Position numbers and translations under genes: made by a program
Part shown: piece after piece, positions 1-12,100 of the stretch
Numbering within the stretch: the stretch's first letter is position 1
Layout: every line of letters starts with the position of its first letter
Notes under the pieces: generated by a model
What the model was told of the DNA's origin: nothing
The model's database searches: none
Seen by the model: only the letters and a program-made list of their open reading frames with translations
NCBI GenBank assembly: GCA_023055505.1
Contig: JALIRH010000001.1
Location: forward strand, 8,620,467-8,684,466
Length of the DNA: 64,000 bases
DNA from: Callipepla californica brunnescens
Lineage: Eukaryota; Chordata; Aves; Galliformes; Odontophoridae
Reading direction: 5' to 3'

Positions 1-1000
1 TATTCTGTTTATCACTGAGCTAGAGAAGACACTGAACTGCACTCCTGTCAAACTAGCAGATGACACCAAATAGGTAAGAGCAGTTGTTATACTGAAGTGT
101 GATGTAGCTGTACAATGGGACCTATCCAGGCTGGTAGTGTAATCCAAGAGGAATCTTATGAATGCAAATTTCTGCACATTGAGGAAAGAAGCCACTGCAG
201 TTATAAAGACTGAGGTCTGATTGGATGGAGAGCTGCTCTGCAGAAAGGGTCCCATGAGCCCTGGGGGACGGCAAACTGAGTTTGATCCACGAGTGCCCTG
301 ACAGTAAAGAGAGACAACAGCTTCCTGAGGTGCAGTAGCAAGACCATCATCAGTAGATCAAAGGAAGGATTTATTTCCTTCTACTCACCACTCCTTAGAC
401 ATCCAGACACAGGGATTTGATCAGTAAAGTCAAGGCCCACACAGAACTGAGCTTGGTGAAGGATGTGAAAAATACATAGATATTCTACAAGTGCATTAGT
501 CAGAAGATAAAGGCAAAGGACAGTGTATCTTCTCTGATAAATGAGAAGGAATAATTGTCTATAACAGATGTGGAGGAGGCTGAAGTACTCAGTGAGTTCT
601 TTACTTCAGTATTCACTGGCAGGCTTCCCGTGTCTCTCACATTCTTAAAACTCCATTCTATGATTCTACAATTCTATGATTCTATGACTCTAGGATTCTG
701 TTCAAGTTTGGGACCCCCATAAAAGACAGTGATAAACTAGAAGTTCATCTGATCGCCACCAGATCTGCTGGACTTCAGAGCTCTTACTCTGCAAAAAAAC
801 ATAGAGGGAGATGGACACATTCAACCTGGAGCAGCAACAGCTTTGGGAAAACAGAACAGCTGCCCTCCAGCTTTTATAATGGGAGCATCAAAAAATATGA
901 GCCAGGATCTTCAAAAAAGTCCACGATGGGAGAAAAAGTGGCAAAAGGCACAGGCTGAACAAGGGGATCTTCTGACTCTTTAAAATGAAAAGTCTATATA
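1..1000 (+). mobile_element. Decayed, rearranged CR1 LINE fragments
   Basis: Several CR1 ORF2 pieces are recognisable on the plus strand, all full of stops. At 47-70 a frame reads PVKLADDTK, the reverse transcriptase (RT) motif C (F/Y-A-D-D). At 420-640 a frame resembles the linker between endonuclease and RT (EAEVLSEFFTSVFTG-like), which should lie upstream of motif C in an intact element. At 650-695 there is a degraded CR1 3' tail of ATTCTATG-type repeats. From about 703 a piece with VQVWDPHK-like coding resembles the region after the RT fingers/palm. The order is therefore scrambled, which implies at least two insertions, possibly nested. The left end runs off the window and the right boundary is vague. 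No functional product is expected. Confidence 0.7.
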
Positions 1001-4000
1001 AATAAAACAGAAACTTTTAACTGAGTTAGGAACATGTTTGTGAAGGACTTCTGTAACTAAAAATTTCTTACACATCTTCCCAGAAAAATTACCCCCTCAG
1101 CTCTTAGAAATTTAAAGACTTATAGAAACCGAAACTATAAATACAACTGTAAATAAAGTCTCCAAGGATAACTCTATCATGTAGAATAACCTCAGTGAAC
1201 CAGTAAGCAGAGTCAAATACTTAACAGTTACTCAGGAAATTATTAGAGAGTATGATGGACAGTAAATTTTTAGTTATTTTGGGTCATCTAAGAACAGAGT
1301 TGGTTAACAGCAGCACATATGTATCAGTGATATGCAAACAGAATTAATTGATTGGCAACTGAGTCACATGTTGCATCAATATAGGTGGTTGATGATGTTT
1401 TAGATTTTTTGTGGTCGGGACATCAGTTTCTCTTTCAAAGACCTACCACTGCAATCCATTTAAAGCCTCAACACAAACACTGTACATTATCATACTATAA
1501 ACTGTTTTAGTAGAACAGATACAAAAAGTAGTGAGATGCATATTTAACACAGCAGAGGGAAGGAGATGGATGATGGGGCAAGATACATTCCTTCCTAGTA
1601 TATAAACAGATATTTACATATATAAATATAGGCAGATATTTAATAACCATTTTTAGAGTTATTTCATCTTATCATATTAAAACGGTATAGCTGAGATGTA
1701 TTGAGTGCAATTCTTTGCTAACATTTGTTCCATTTGTTTTTTGTTTGCTTGTCTATCGTGCATACTGCTCCAAAGCGTGCAGAAGCTTCATTAATTATTA
1801 CTGATAATGTAAAAGTGCTCCATTTTTCCAGTTGTTCTCCAAATACCTGCTATGGCTGATTTACAGAAGATAAAAGCTTCAGATGAACAAAACAGATTAC
1901 ACAGGGTGGATAATAGTAAATGAAGGACAATGAAGGTAACAATGTGCTTCACATAGTCAGTAAGAGGCATAAGTATGCAGAAAGTGGGAGCAAAGCAATC
2001 CAGACAAGCAGATGTCAGACAAAAAAGAGAAAAACCTGTCCCTTTAAGAAAGGATGCATAACCTTCAATGGGCCTACTCATAATGCATTAGTGGAATAAA
2101 TTAGTTCTTTAAAGCAGAAGTGGGGAATAGGAGTCAGCAATTAATAGGGTTGGAAGTGGGGAAGAACTTGCAGAAACAAGGTCTTTGTCAAGGCACAACA
2201 CTGTGTTAACTCCTTGTGAAATTCCCACATTTGAGGGTCACCTACAATGACAATCAAAATCTACTAAAACCTCATATGGCACTAGTTTTGCCCATCTGTA
2301 ATAGACGTTAATTTAATGCATCCTTCAAGTGAGGAAATAGCATGTTTTCATTTTCATATTTCAAACCATAAGTTACTTACTCATAGTGAACTCACATTTT
2401 TTAAGTAACAGGTGGTGAGCAAACTGCAACCTTGATCTTTGGCTGGCCTGAATATTAAGAAGCAGCTTCCCTTCTCCAGTATCACTGGACTAGGAGTATC
2501 ATTATTTGTGTAGAATGAAAAGGCTGAAGGAAAAAAGTCTTTTTTTGGTTCACTTCATATCCAGAAGCTCAGAGGTATGACCAGTAGGAATGGTAATGAC
2601 CCTAAAAATCAGATATCCTTCCAAGACTGATTTTTATTTAGCTGAGATTGGTTCTCTGGTCAAGGATGAGTTTCCTAAGGAGAGGAGGCAAAACAAATAT
2701 AGCAAAAAAGCATTTGCTGTTAAATGTTTGCTATATGAGTCTTCTGTAAAAAGCTACAGTAAAAATAGACATTGGAAAGCTTCTAACAGATAGGAAGATA
2801 AATGTGTCCAATGTCACTCCCAGTAGGTAAGTCTGAAGATTTCTCGAAACAGAAAAAATATTTTCAGATTTGCTACTTATTTAGAAAGAAGATATTAACA
2901 CTGAATTGTGATGCAAGATCATCCAAGTACGGTTTAAATTAACAAATAAACAGATTTAGGGCGTTTTCTCACTATTTGCCATGCTTTTTATTTTTATTTT
3001 TTTCTGAATAGAACTAACATTTTACTCTTCTGTTCTATATTGTGTTAATCCACCTTAGCAGAGAAAAAAAAAAAAAAGCCTGACTGGTAGGAGGGTCTGG
3101 AAATTGCTTGACAAATTAGAAGTCCTCTATAAACCACATTATACTAGTATCTCTACATCTACTGCTGATGACACAGGTCTAGACAAACGCATTATGTACT
3201 GCCTTTCCAAATCTGTGGTCAAAACATCTGTGTTCCTTTTACTGGACAGATTGCTCAATGAGACTATTCCAATACTGACTCTTAGGCAAACCTCTGTGTT
3301 TATGCCAGGAAATCATACTTTGAGACTTAGTAAAACGTATCTTTGAGAATCACTATGTGCTGAGTCATATACCTTCTCAGTACTTGTATTTATATGAAGT
3401 GAGACAGACTAACCACCTTATAGCTTTTAAAACTGTGCTCCAGAGTACAAATTTCAAAGTCATCCACACTTATATTAGTGTTTGTTGTGAAGAAGCGTAG
3501 ACTGAATTCCTCCAGCTAGGAAATACACACATATGTATGTGAAATATGTTGCAAGAGAAAAAAAATCTAGGATAATTTTTTTAACACTACCAACGATCTG
3601 GCTAAAATGAATGACTAACATACCTATGTGGCAGTAGTGGCCAGAGGAAACATGTGTTTGATCACTTAGAATGTTTCCCAAGGAAAATATTTGCCTAGTG
3701 AACATTTTAGTCTCCTATAACAAAGTCCAAGACATTAGACTGTCTGGTTTTATATCACAGTGGGATTTTACTATGGGTTAGTTTTTAACCCAATGCACAG
3801 CAATTTCTGATTGTACAGGCACTTCTTTTCTACAGCAGTACAAAGCTAAGAAGTTAACTTAAACTGCTGACTTCAGTCCTCTGAGAAATTTTCAGAATTC
3901 CTTTGCAGCTCACAATGACATTGCATACAGCCATGAGTATGGCTTACACTCTCACCAGAGACCAGTTTAGAGGTACTCATAAGCTTTAGCTATTTTGAAA

Positions 4001-4029
4001 TATATATTAATTAATATTCCATTTGAACC
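1001..4029. other. Unique AT-rich sequence, no gene seen
   Basis: No recognisable repeat, RNA gene or conserved exon was seen. Open frames here (for example 2590-2793 plus and 1791-2081 minus) are short, have no recognised motif and look like chance frames. A good splice-donor-like site (TAG|GTAAGT) lies at about 2827 but has no convincing acceptor or coding frame upstream. Confidence 0.5.
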
Positions 4030-4195
4030 CAGACCCTGGACTTCAGGAGACACAACTTTGACTTCTTCGAAGAACTGTTTGGAGGCATCCCGTGGGCTAC
4101 AGTGTTAGAAGATAAGGAGGTCCATGAGAGCTGGCTTTGTGATTAAACACCACTTCTGAGCTCAAGTGCATCCCTAAGAGCAAGAAATCAAGGAA

Positions 4196-4558
4196 ATGTG
4201 GCAAGAAGTCTGCATGAATGAGCAAGGGGCTAGCAGGAATAAACTGAAAGGAAAGAAGAAACTCCATGAAATATGGAAAAAGGGCATGTTCTCCTGGGAA
4301 GAATATGGGACTGTTGTCAGGACCTGTGGGAATGCAATGAGGAAGGCTAAGGGCCTATTGGAATTAAACCTTGCAAATGAGGTAAAGGATATGAAGAAAG
4401 GTTTTTTCCTTTTTTTTTTCAGTACTACAAGGAAAACTAGGGAAAATGTGGGACCCCTATTAAATGAGGTGGGTGCCTTGCTGACAGGGGGCACTGAGAT
4501 GGCAGAGATTCTGAATGCCTTCTTTGCTTCAATCTTTACTGCTAAGAGTAGCATATGA
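4196..4558 (+). pseudogene. CR1 ORF2 fragment (linker before RT)
   Basis: A 120-codon open frame inside the CR1 copy. It corresponds to the basic linker between the endonuclease and RT domains of the CR1 ORF2 protein: lysine-rich start, then an EEYGTVVRTC block, a LELNLANEVKD block, a run of phenylalanines encoded by a T tract (about 4400-4420), and the NAFFASIF block just before RT. It lacks every catalytic residue of either enzyme and is not a gene in its own right. Staying open over 120 codons is compatible with chance survival. Confidence 0.75.
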
Positions 4559-5148
4559 TGTCATCACTGACTGATTAGATGGAGGGAGAGCAGTGGATGT
4601 TGTTTACCTTGACTTCAGAAAAGCGTTTGACACAGTTTCCCACAACATCCTTGTCATGAAACTTAGAAAATGTGGGATAGATGAATAGCCAGTGGGACTG
4701 ATTGAGAACTGGCTGACTGGCAGAGCTCAGGGTGCTGTCATCTGCAACACAGAGTCTGGTAGGAGGCTGGTATTTAGTGACATTCCCCAGGGGTTGATGT
4801 GGTTCTGGTCTTGTTCAATTTCTTCACCAATGTCCTGAGTGAAGGATAGAGTTCACCGTCAGCAAGTTAGATTACAAGGCAGAGCTGGGAGAAATAGTGG
4901 ATGCACCAGAAGTCTGTGCTGCTATTCAACAAGACCTGCACAGTCTGGAGAGTGGGGCAGGAAGGAATCTGATGAAGTTTAACAAGAGCAAGTGTTGAGT
5001 CTCGCACCTGGGGAGGAATAACCACATGCATACAGAGCTCTGTGAAGAAGGACCTGAGGGTCCTGGTGGACAACAGGTTGACCATGAGCCAGCAGTGTGA
5101 CCTTGTGGTCAAGAAGGCCAATGATATCCTGGAGTGTATTAAAAAATT

Positions 5149-5397
5149 ATGGTCAGCAGAAAAAGGGAGGTTATCCTCCCCCTCTACTCTGCCCTGGCAA
5201 AGCCACATTTAGAATACTATGTCCAGTTCTGGGCTCTCCAGTACAAAAAAGACAAGAATCTCTTAACAGTCTATAGGAGGGCCACAGTGATGATAAAGAG
5301 CCTGAAATATCTCCTGTATGAGGAAAGGCTGAGTAACCTTGGTCTGTTCAGCCTAGGGAGAAGATTGAGAGGGGATCTGATCAATGTTTATCTATAA
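5149..5397 (+). pseudogene. CR1 ORF2 C-terminal fragment
   Basis: An 82-codon open frame with the conserved post-RT blocks of CR1 ORF2: [16 protein letters not shown], then [15 protein letters not shown], a [14 protein letters not shown] block, and [17 protein letters not shown]. It is in the same element as the fragment ending at 4558 but separated from it by several stops and frameshifts. It contains no catalytic residue. Remnant of a dead retrotransposon. Confidence 0.8.
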
Positions 5398-5610
5398 GGA
5401 GGGTAGGAGGCAAATGGATGGGGCCTGGCTCTTCTTGGTGGTGTGTAGCAACAGGACAAGGAGTAATGGCCTAGAATGTTTAACACAGGAAGTTCCATAC
5501 AAACACAAAGAACTTCTTTTTGATTAGGGTGATGGAGTGCTGGAGTACTGAAACAAGTTGCCCAGAGAGTTTCTGGAGTATCCTTCTAAGCAGATATTCT
5601 AGAATTGGAA

Positions 5611-8600
5611 AAGAAGCAGCCTTAGGGCAATTAATCTATAAGATCCCTGATGACTCTCTACTCACTTTGTGCAATTCTGCACAAAGGAATTCTAGTCATG
5701 GCCATTGTTATCACACAACAAGGTTTGGTAGACCCTAACAAACGTATTGCCACAGCTCTCCATAAGCAACTCCATAAACTCATAGAAACCCTTGTACAAG
5801 AGCATTTAGGGAAAAAACAAACAAACAAACAAACAGGGGCTTACAAGACAATTTTACTACTGAAAGCTTAAAAAAAAATAGGAGAAAGGGAGAGTGAAGG
5901 GAGGAGATCTTCTAAACATTTGAAAATGACTGTCCTTCAGCTAAAAAGAGCTCTTCAGAAAAGGACATCTACCTGAAGCATGCAAACACAGGCAGCTCTC
6001 TTTACTATATAACCTAGCTGCCTTTATTCATATCATTCAGATTGGTGTGCTTATTCAGTTGTGTGCACCTTACATTAGCACAAGTCCCTGAAGAGCTGCA
6101 TTGTAAGGGTCTGGGAGAAGGTATGTTTATAGCAGCAGGAAAACGTAACAGACAGACTAAATTATGAAGTCCAGAGCAGCTGGACTGTGACATCTTGTTT
6201 CTGGGAAAAAATTATAAATGGACAACCTAAGGCCAGTAAGTGTACTGGATGGGCACAGTACAGGGATGGAAGGATGACTCAGAGCATCTGGCTCAGTAAA
6301 ACTGAAAGCAACATAGCAATCCAGTGAACGATGTGCAGAGGGAGTGTAAACATTCACTGAACTACATTTTCCTTTTGGCCTGGCTGAGTTTTATCCCTAG
6401 CTCTCTGTTGCTGAAAAAAATTGGCCATACTAGTCGCCTTTACAGCTCATCTGAGTATTGGATAGATCATTCTGGCTGCTTCAGAGCTCATTATTTCTTA
6501 ATACTTGGTGATCTTTCAAAATTAATATGCTCCATGTTATAAAGGAGAGCTAAATTAAGCTGTTGAGGAGCTTGCTAAGTATTTAATATTTCTATGAACA
6601 TACTGTAAATATAGTTTTTCTGCTGTTTGGCTTGTGATGGCACTGAAAAACAGAATAGATTAACAACTATAATCATACCATCCACTCATCTTCATTCTCA
6701 CCTATTTAACAACAAAATTGTTTACTCTAGCACTGCTAAACATTTCTGATACTGTACTGATAACATTTTCTATTTTCAGAATTGATGAAAATACATACGT
6801 TAACTATATAGAGAATAATATGAATGTACATTTTAAAGTAGAAATTTACATAAGTTAAATAGAAAGGAGTCAGGTTTCAATCAAAATGCATATAATTGTT
6901 ACATTTGTCTATGGTGGTGTATAAAGTAGTTCTTTTGTGGTTTTGTTACTCTGCTAGCTTTTGTTAGACCACGATTTTGTCACTTAAATGGAGTTACTGA
7001 TTTCTTGGTGTAGTTTTCACTGTTTTCTTATGCAGTCATACAACCAGACAGGCAAACCTCACTGCAGTACTGATACATGACAGCAGAGAAACAGCTGTAG
7101 ACATGGCTGCAAAACAGCAGAGAGTAGTTGTGGTATATTGTACATTAAAAAGTCAGGAAATGGGAAAGCACTGGAGCTGCTAGGAGTGATACATTCATGG
7201 AACCAGAAGAACTGTGCATTACAACTTTGCTCTTGCCATGTGAGCAAGCCAAATGCTCCCATCAGGAGACCAAAAGCATTCAGGCCTTTCTTTTAGAAAC
7301 CTGTAACCTGTATAACCAGTCTGATATTAGTTTTGTGGGCCTTTTGAAGCCTTTTTTTTTTAGAACCTCTGTTGCTCTGATGAATAAGCCTATTGAAGGA
7401 GAAGATTGCAATTGTCTGGATTTTATTGACTCACATATAGATTTTTTTTCTCCAGTTGTGCTATTCAGAATTCACTGTACAATAGGATTTAGATCAGCAA
7501 ATCACTGAGCTATTACAAATTGTTCCCGTTTGCTTACTTACAAATGCTACTGTGAAGTTTTATCCACAGAAAGCTAATTATACAGTGAAGGCATCAAAAG
7601 AACTTGCATGGACCATTACAGTTTCACAAGCAAACTAGGTTATTCCACCAGTTTTCTTTGAGTCTGGTAGGTCTCCTATACCAAGTCTCATCCATGAACC
7701 TAATTTTGCTGATTATCTGTATCACTTTTTTTTTTTCCCCACAAGATCCTTAAACTGGATTTTATAAAATGTTGTCTAACCTCTTCAATTTAATAAAAAT
7801 ACTGTATTATATCCTCTGTCCTAAATAAAATTTAGATCCACTGATATTATTGAACTGATAGGTTGTTTAGAACATCAAAGACGATTAAGGCTTGCATTTC
7901 AAAGAGATATTTATTTTATCTAATTCATATCCCTATATCTCTAACTAATATGTATTTATAAAATTAGAAGATAAGCTGCAAAGATATTTCTTACACTACA
8001 AGAAGGCATTAGGCATTCTAACTGCAGATAAAATTGTCATTTCTCTAGGAAACTACAGCTTTACTTAATAAAAATTTTCTTTAGTCTGGATCATTAGATC
8101 TTCTCAATTATAAAACCTAATTATCTGTATAAAACAGGTAATTTCATTTCATTTCTGCTATTTCATTCTGGTTTTCATTGGCATAAGATGAAATTTCTAA
8201 TTCACAAAAACAAGTACTTAAAATGGCACCCTCCTACTCAGTTCAAAGTTATAACAACATAAAGGATTTAAGAATAACTTACCAAGTTTGTGATGGAATT
8301 CTCTTTAAGCAACAAGTACAATACCAAAAGAAACAGGATATCAAATCAGACATGAGATTTGAAAAATTGTTTCCTGCTTTTATATAAACAAATGACCAAA
8401 CAAATAACAACAAATTTGATACTACTTGGTATTTTTATCTATGGTGCAATTTGCATAATTATTTTGCATAGTTTTACACAGTTAGTCAGTGAGATCAGGA
8501 GGTTAATACAACTCAAACTAGACAGCTTTATTGAGTCTCAAGAACACCTAAATAAAATATAAAACATATTTGATGTTCTTTCATGTGATGAAGAGCATGT

Positions 8601-9022
8601 ACTTCTTAAGTACAGGGAATATAAGAAAAAGTTTTTTCTTGCGGGAAATTATCTTCCAAATAGCTATTGGACAAGATCTACCATTTCCTCTAGAATGTAT
8701 ACCAAAAGCCACTGGAAATAGTTAGGTAATATACTAAAATGAATCACTGGTCTACACATCCTCTGTAGAAATTTCCTTTTTCCAACAGCCTACTGAAATT
8801 AGATATTGAACCTTCAGGTATTAACAAATAATACAAAATTAATAAAGACTATTTAAAAATTATTGGGTGCAGTAATTCTATTTTTTGTCATTTCTAAAGC
8901 ATATGTTCTTGGATGCAGGGAACTGTATAGTGTAAGAATTACTACAAACTGTCTCTATCAAAATCTGTAGATAGTGGGGAAAAATCTTTCAATTTAAGAA
9001 GAAAATATTTTTTCAATTATTT
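5611..9022. other. Unique AT-rich sequence with one short AAAC repeat
   Basis: Apart from the AAAC microsatellite at 5812-5835, nothing recognisable was seen. Frames such as 7197-7508 (plus, 103 codons) have no known motif and no supporting splice or Kozak context. A strong minus-strand donor-like site (rc of ACTTAC at about 8277) has no clear partner acceptor. Confidence 0.5.
5812..5835. repeat. (AAAC)n microsatellite
   Basis: About six AAAC units, just downstream of the CR1 remnant. Confidence 0.9.
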
Positions 9023-9178
9023 TCACAGAATCATAGAATCACAGAATTGTTTGGAAGGGACCTCTAGAGATCATCGAGTCCAACCCCTGTGCCAAAGTAA
9101 TCTCCCTAGACCAGGTTGCACAGGTTGGCATCCAGGCTGGACTTGAAATGTCTCCAGAGTAGGAAACTCCATTTCCAT
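9023..9178 (-). mobile_element. CR1 LINE 3' end (minus)
   Basis: The plus strand begins with the reverse complement of the CR1 tail (TCACAGAATCATAGAATCAC) followed by a TTTGGAAGGGACCTCTAGAG block and a GAGTCCAACCCC block, diagnostic of the 3' UTR of avian CR1. A 5'-truncated copy of about 150 bp, well preserved at the tail. Similarity stops near 9178 in unique sequence. Confidence 0.93.
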
Positions 9179-12100
9179 TATGCCAGTGAGTGGGAGGAGT
9201 CTTTCATTTACCTTCGTGTCCTAGATCCAAGTGTAATCCCCAAAAAGGGAGAAAGTGTTGCAGATGCAATGCAGAATCCAAAATTAATTTGTCCTTCTCA
9301 CATGTAGTTGTGCATTTCAAAGTCTGATTTTTGCAACAGAATGTTGATATTGAATAGGTCATTCATGCTTGTATATTTCTAGAAGCTCTCAGTCATTGAA
9401 TATTCTGGACATAGGGTTCTGTGTTTGCCACAAAGAGGAGGATTACTGGGCATCAAAGATTGATTGACATGCTTAGATGATTGCTTACTAACTGTGATGA
9501 GTAAGTATGTAAGTGACAGTAAAGAGGTTTCTCTCGAAGTCTAATGTATGCTTACTATTGTGTTCATCAATCGCCTTTTTGTCCTTGAATTATTTGTCTG
9601 TTTATTCTTTTCGAATTTTAAAGCTCTGCTTTATAAAAGTATAAAAGTGAGAAAGTATTTGCAACTACTGTAGTTCTTGATTTTCCTCTTAATGTATCAG
9701 AGACCCAAAAATATGAAAATACATTAGTAGTATATGAATCCTTTTCCTTCACATAGACATTGTGCCCAGGTGCTGCTGGTCTTAATGAGAAAAATTAGGA
9801 CCAAAAGAAAAAATATAATTCAAGTTTTAACATTTCTAGGGTTTAATAAGTGCCTGACAGCTGCAGTCAAGACTTTAATTTAGAAGGATTTCCTTGCTTG
9901 TTTAGTTTAATATTGATGATTATTATGAAAAACCAGTAGCCCAGTTCTAAAAACTGCAATAAATACAAATGAAAATTTCCATAGCAATTTTACTGAACAT
10001 GTAAGTATCTAGTGTAAAAATTTCTAAATTACACTATTTTTGGAGGATAGAAAGATCCTTTTTTCTGTATTTTATTCTTTTCATGAAAAATTGAACAAAT
10101 AATCCAGTCACACACCAACTGCACTTCCAAAAATGAGAAGAAAATGCAAACAAAACATAAGATCTTATTCCTCAACTCCAAAACAAATTCTGAAGTCCAC
10201 CGCTCAATTATTAATTGAGTTTGTCTTTCTAATGCATCTGCTAAATATAACTTGGCTTTGAATGTATTGTTTGAAGAAGGATTCCAAGAAATGTGAGGAT
10301 GCAAAAGGCTCTGTGGACTTAAATCAGGCTAGTAGAAACAATTACTCATTACATGAGAAGTAACAGGCAGCAAAAAACCACAAACAATGGATCCTTTCAT
10401 TGTAAAATAATACATTACTTTAACAAAGAGGTTTTTTTGTTTATACTTAAAAAAACCCCACAATTTAAATCTTATTGAACTTAAAGGAAATAAAAGTGGC
10501 TTCTACAAACAAAATAACAACAATGATCAAATAATAAAGAATTCAAAGATGCTACAAGGATATAAATTACTTTTTTATTTTAGGTGCACAGATAATTTTG
10601 TGACGTTTGTGAAATCTAACCATGCACTCTTAGAATGATGCATGAGAAGGTATGGAGTGATCATAAAGGTTTTTATCCTATACCTTTCAGGCCTATAGCT
10701 TTTTATACCAACCTAGAACAGAGGAAAAAGTTATTTCAAATAACATAGCAGATGTGTTTATAAACATTTTGATGTCTAAATGGGATGAAGTTTCCTGGTT
10801 AGGTTTAATTTTTTTGCCCAAATTTCTAAGCCTTTGTTATGTTCAGTATACCACATGTACCGCACATTTCATCACTGGAAATGTAGTAAAGTTAAAGAGA
10901 ATTGAGTTTCTTTCCTTCCTTTTATCATTTTGTATGTGAAATTTTAAGACATAATAGGAAACTTTAATATAAAATATCCATACACATTTCCTTGAGGATC
11001 ATAAACAAGTCTAATACTTGAAAATTAACACCAATAAACATGTTTTATGATCTCTGAAACACACCAGAGTTTAAAAAATATTTAAATAAAATTGGTACTT
11101 TCTATTCATTTGATAGAAAGAGCCATCATTCTAAAATGAGATTATCAGCAAGAAGAATGGGATGGTGCAAAGTTCTCAGCAATATTTTTATTTAAAACTC
11201 ATTGAGTTAGCTCATAAAGAACTTTCAATATATCTGTTTAAAGAGAATGATTCTGCACAGCTCTGCCCATCCATCCCAAACATAAATTCATCTCTACAAA
11301 CTGTTACAGTCGTATCTACAGTGAGCACCACAACTCAGAATTTGACAGTGCAACTATTTGTGCTTGCAATAAGAAAATGTGCATGACTGTTCGAGTAAAA
11401 CTCATGGGGTACAAAGAATGTTTGTACATTATGTACATAATAAATCTATCACAGATTTAACATATTATGTGTGTGAAGATTTTACATTCTACCTCAAAGA
11501 ACAGTTATTGTGGAGGAATGGTTATCTAATAAATGAGAATTTCCACTAAGTCTGAGGATGCTTTTTAAAAATCCTATTTTTCATGATGTTATTTCATTAT
11601 GTGATGAGAAGAATATTACACTACAAATGAACAAAATAGAACAGAATCCCTTTTTCCTCATATAAAAGAACAGCTATACTTTCGAAATAATTCTAATGAA
11701 ATTGCTAGATCTTACTGTTCTGAAATTATACAACCTAAGAGTTCAAACCTTCGTACTAATCCAACAACAAAAGAAAAAGTCACACATTTATAATTTGATA
11801 TGTTGGGCTCCCATGTTACTTTCATATTTTATGCGTGTACTCTACTAATCCATCTGTCCCTCTGTAGCTGTAGTCTGGCACCAGCAGAATTATCTCTGAA
11901 AAGAATGCAAATTCCATAACACAGCTGCAAGCACAAAGGCACACGACTGCAGTCAGACAAAGTGACAAATGTTCAAATTTTATGGCTCTGATTTCTGTGT
12001 AAGTAGTTCTTACCTTTCATTTCCACAGTCTGAAGAATGGGAGTAATTGTCAATCATTGCAAACCTGCAAAATTTGATTCTCTTCAAAGGGAAGAAGTGT

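Larger units (their letters stand above)
4030..5610 (+). mobile_element. CR1 LINE, internally deleted ORF2 remnant
   Basis: This is the longest CR1 copy in the window. From about 4030 to 4190 a stop-broken frame matches the ORF2 segment after the endonuclease. At 4196-4558 an uninterrupted 120-codon frame covers the spacer before RT, with FSWEEYGTVVRTC and ILNAFFASIFT as landmarks. At about 4580-4650 the frame reads VDVVYLDFRKAFDTV, RT motif A, so roughly the first part of the RT domain is missing between these blocks. Motif C (ADD) has been destroyed near 4865. At 5149-5397 a frame with [18 protein letters not shown] and [12 protein letters not shown] marks the ORF2 C-terminal region. Similarity fades at about 5600 without a canonical 3' tail. 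A dead retrotransposon copy. Confidence 0.9.

Noticed and set aside
4174..4554. 126-codon minus-strand frame
   Set aside because: It is the antisense shadow of the CR1 ORF2 frame at 4196-4558.
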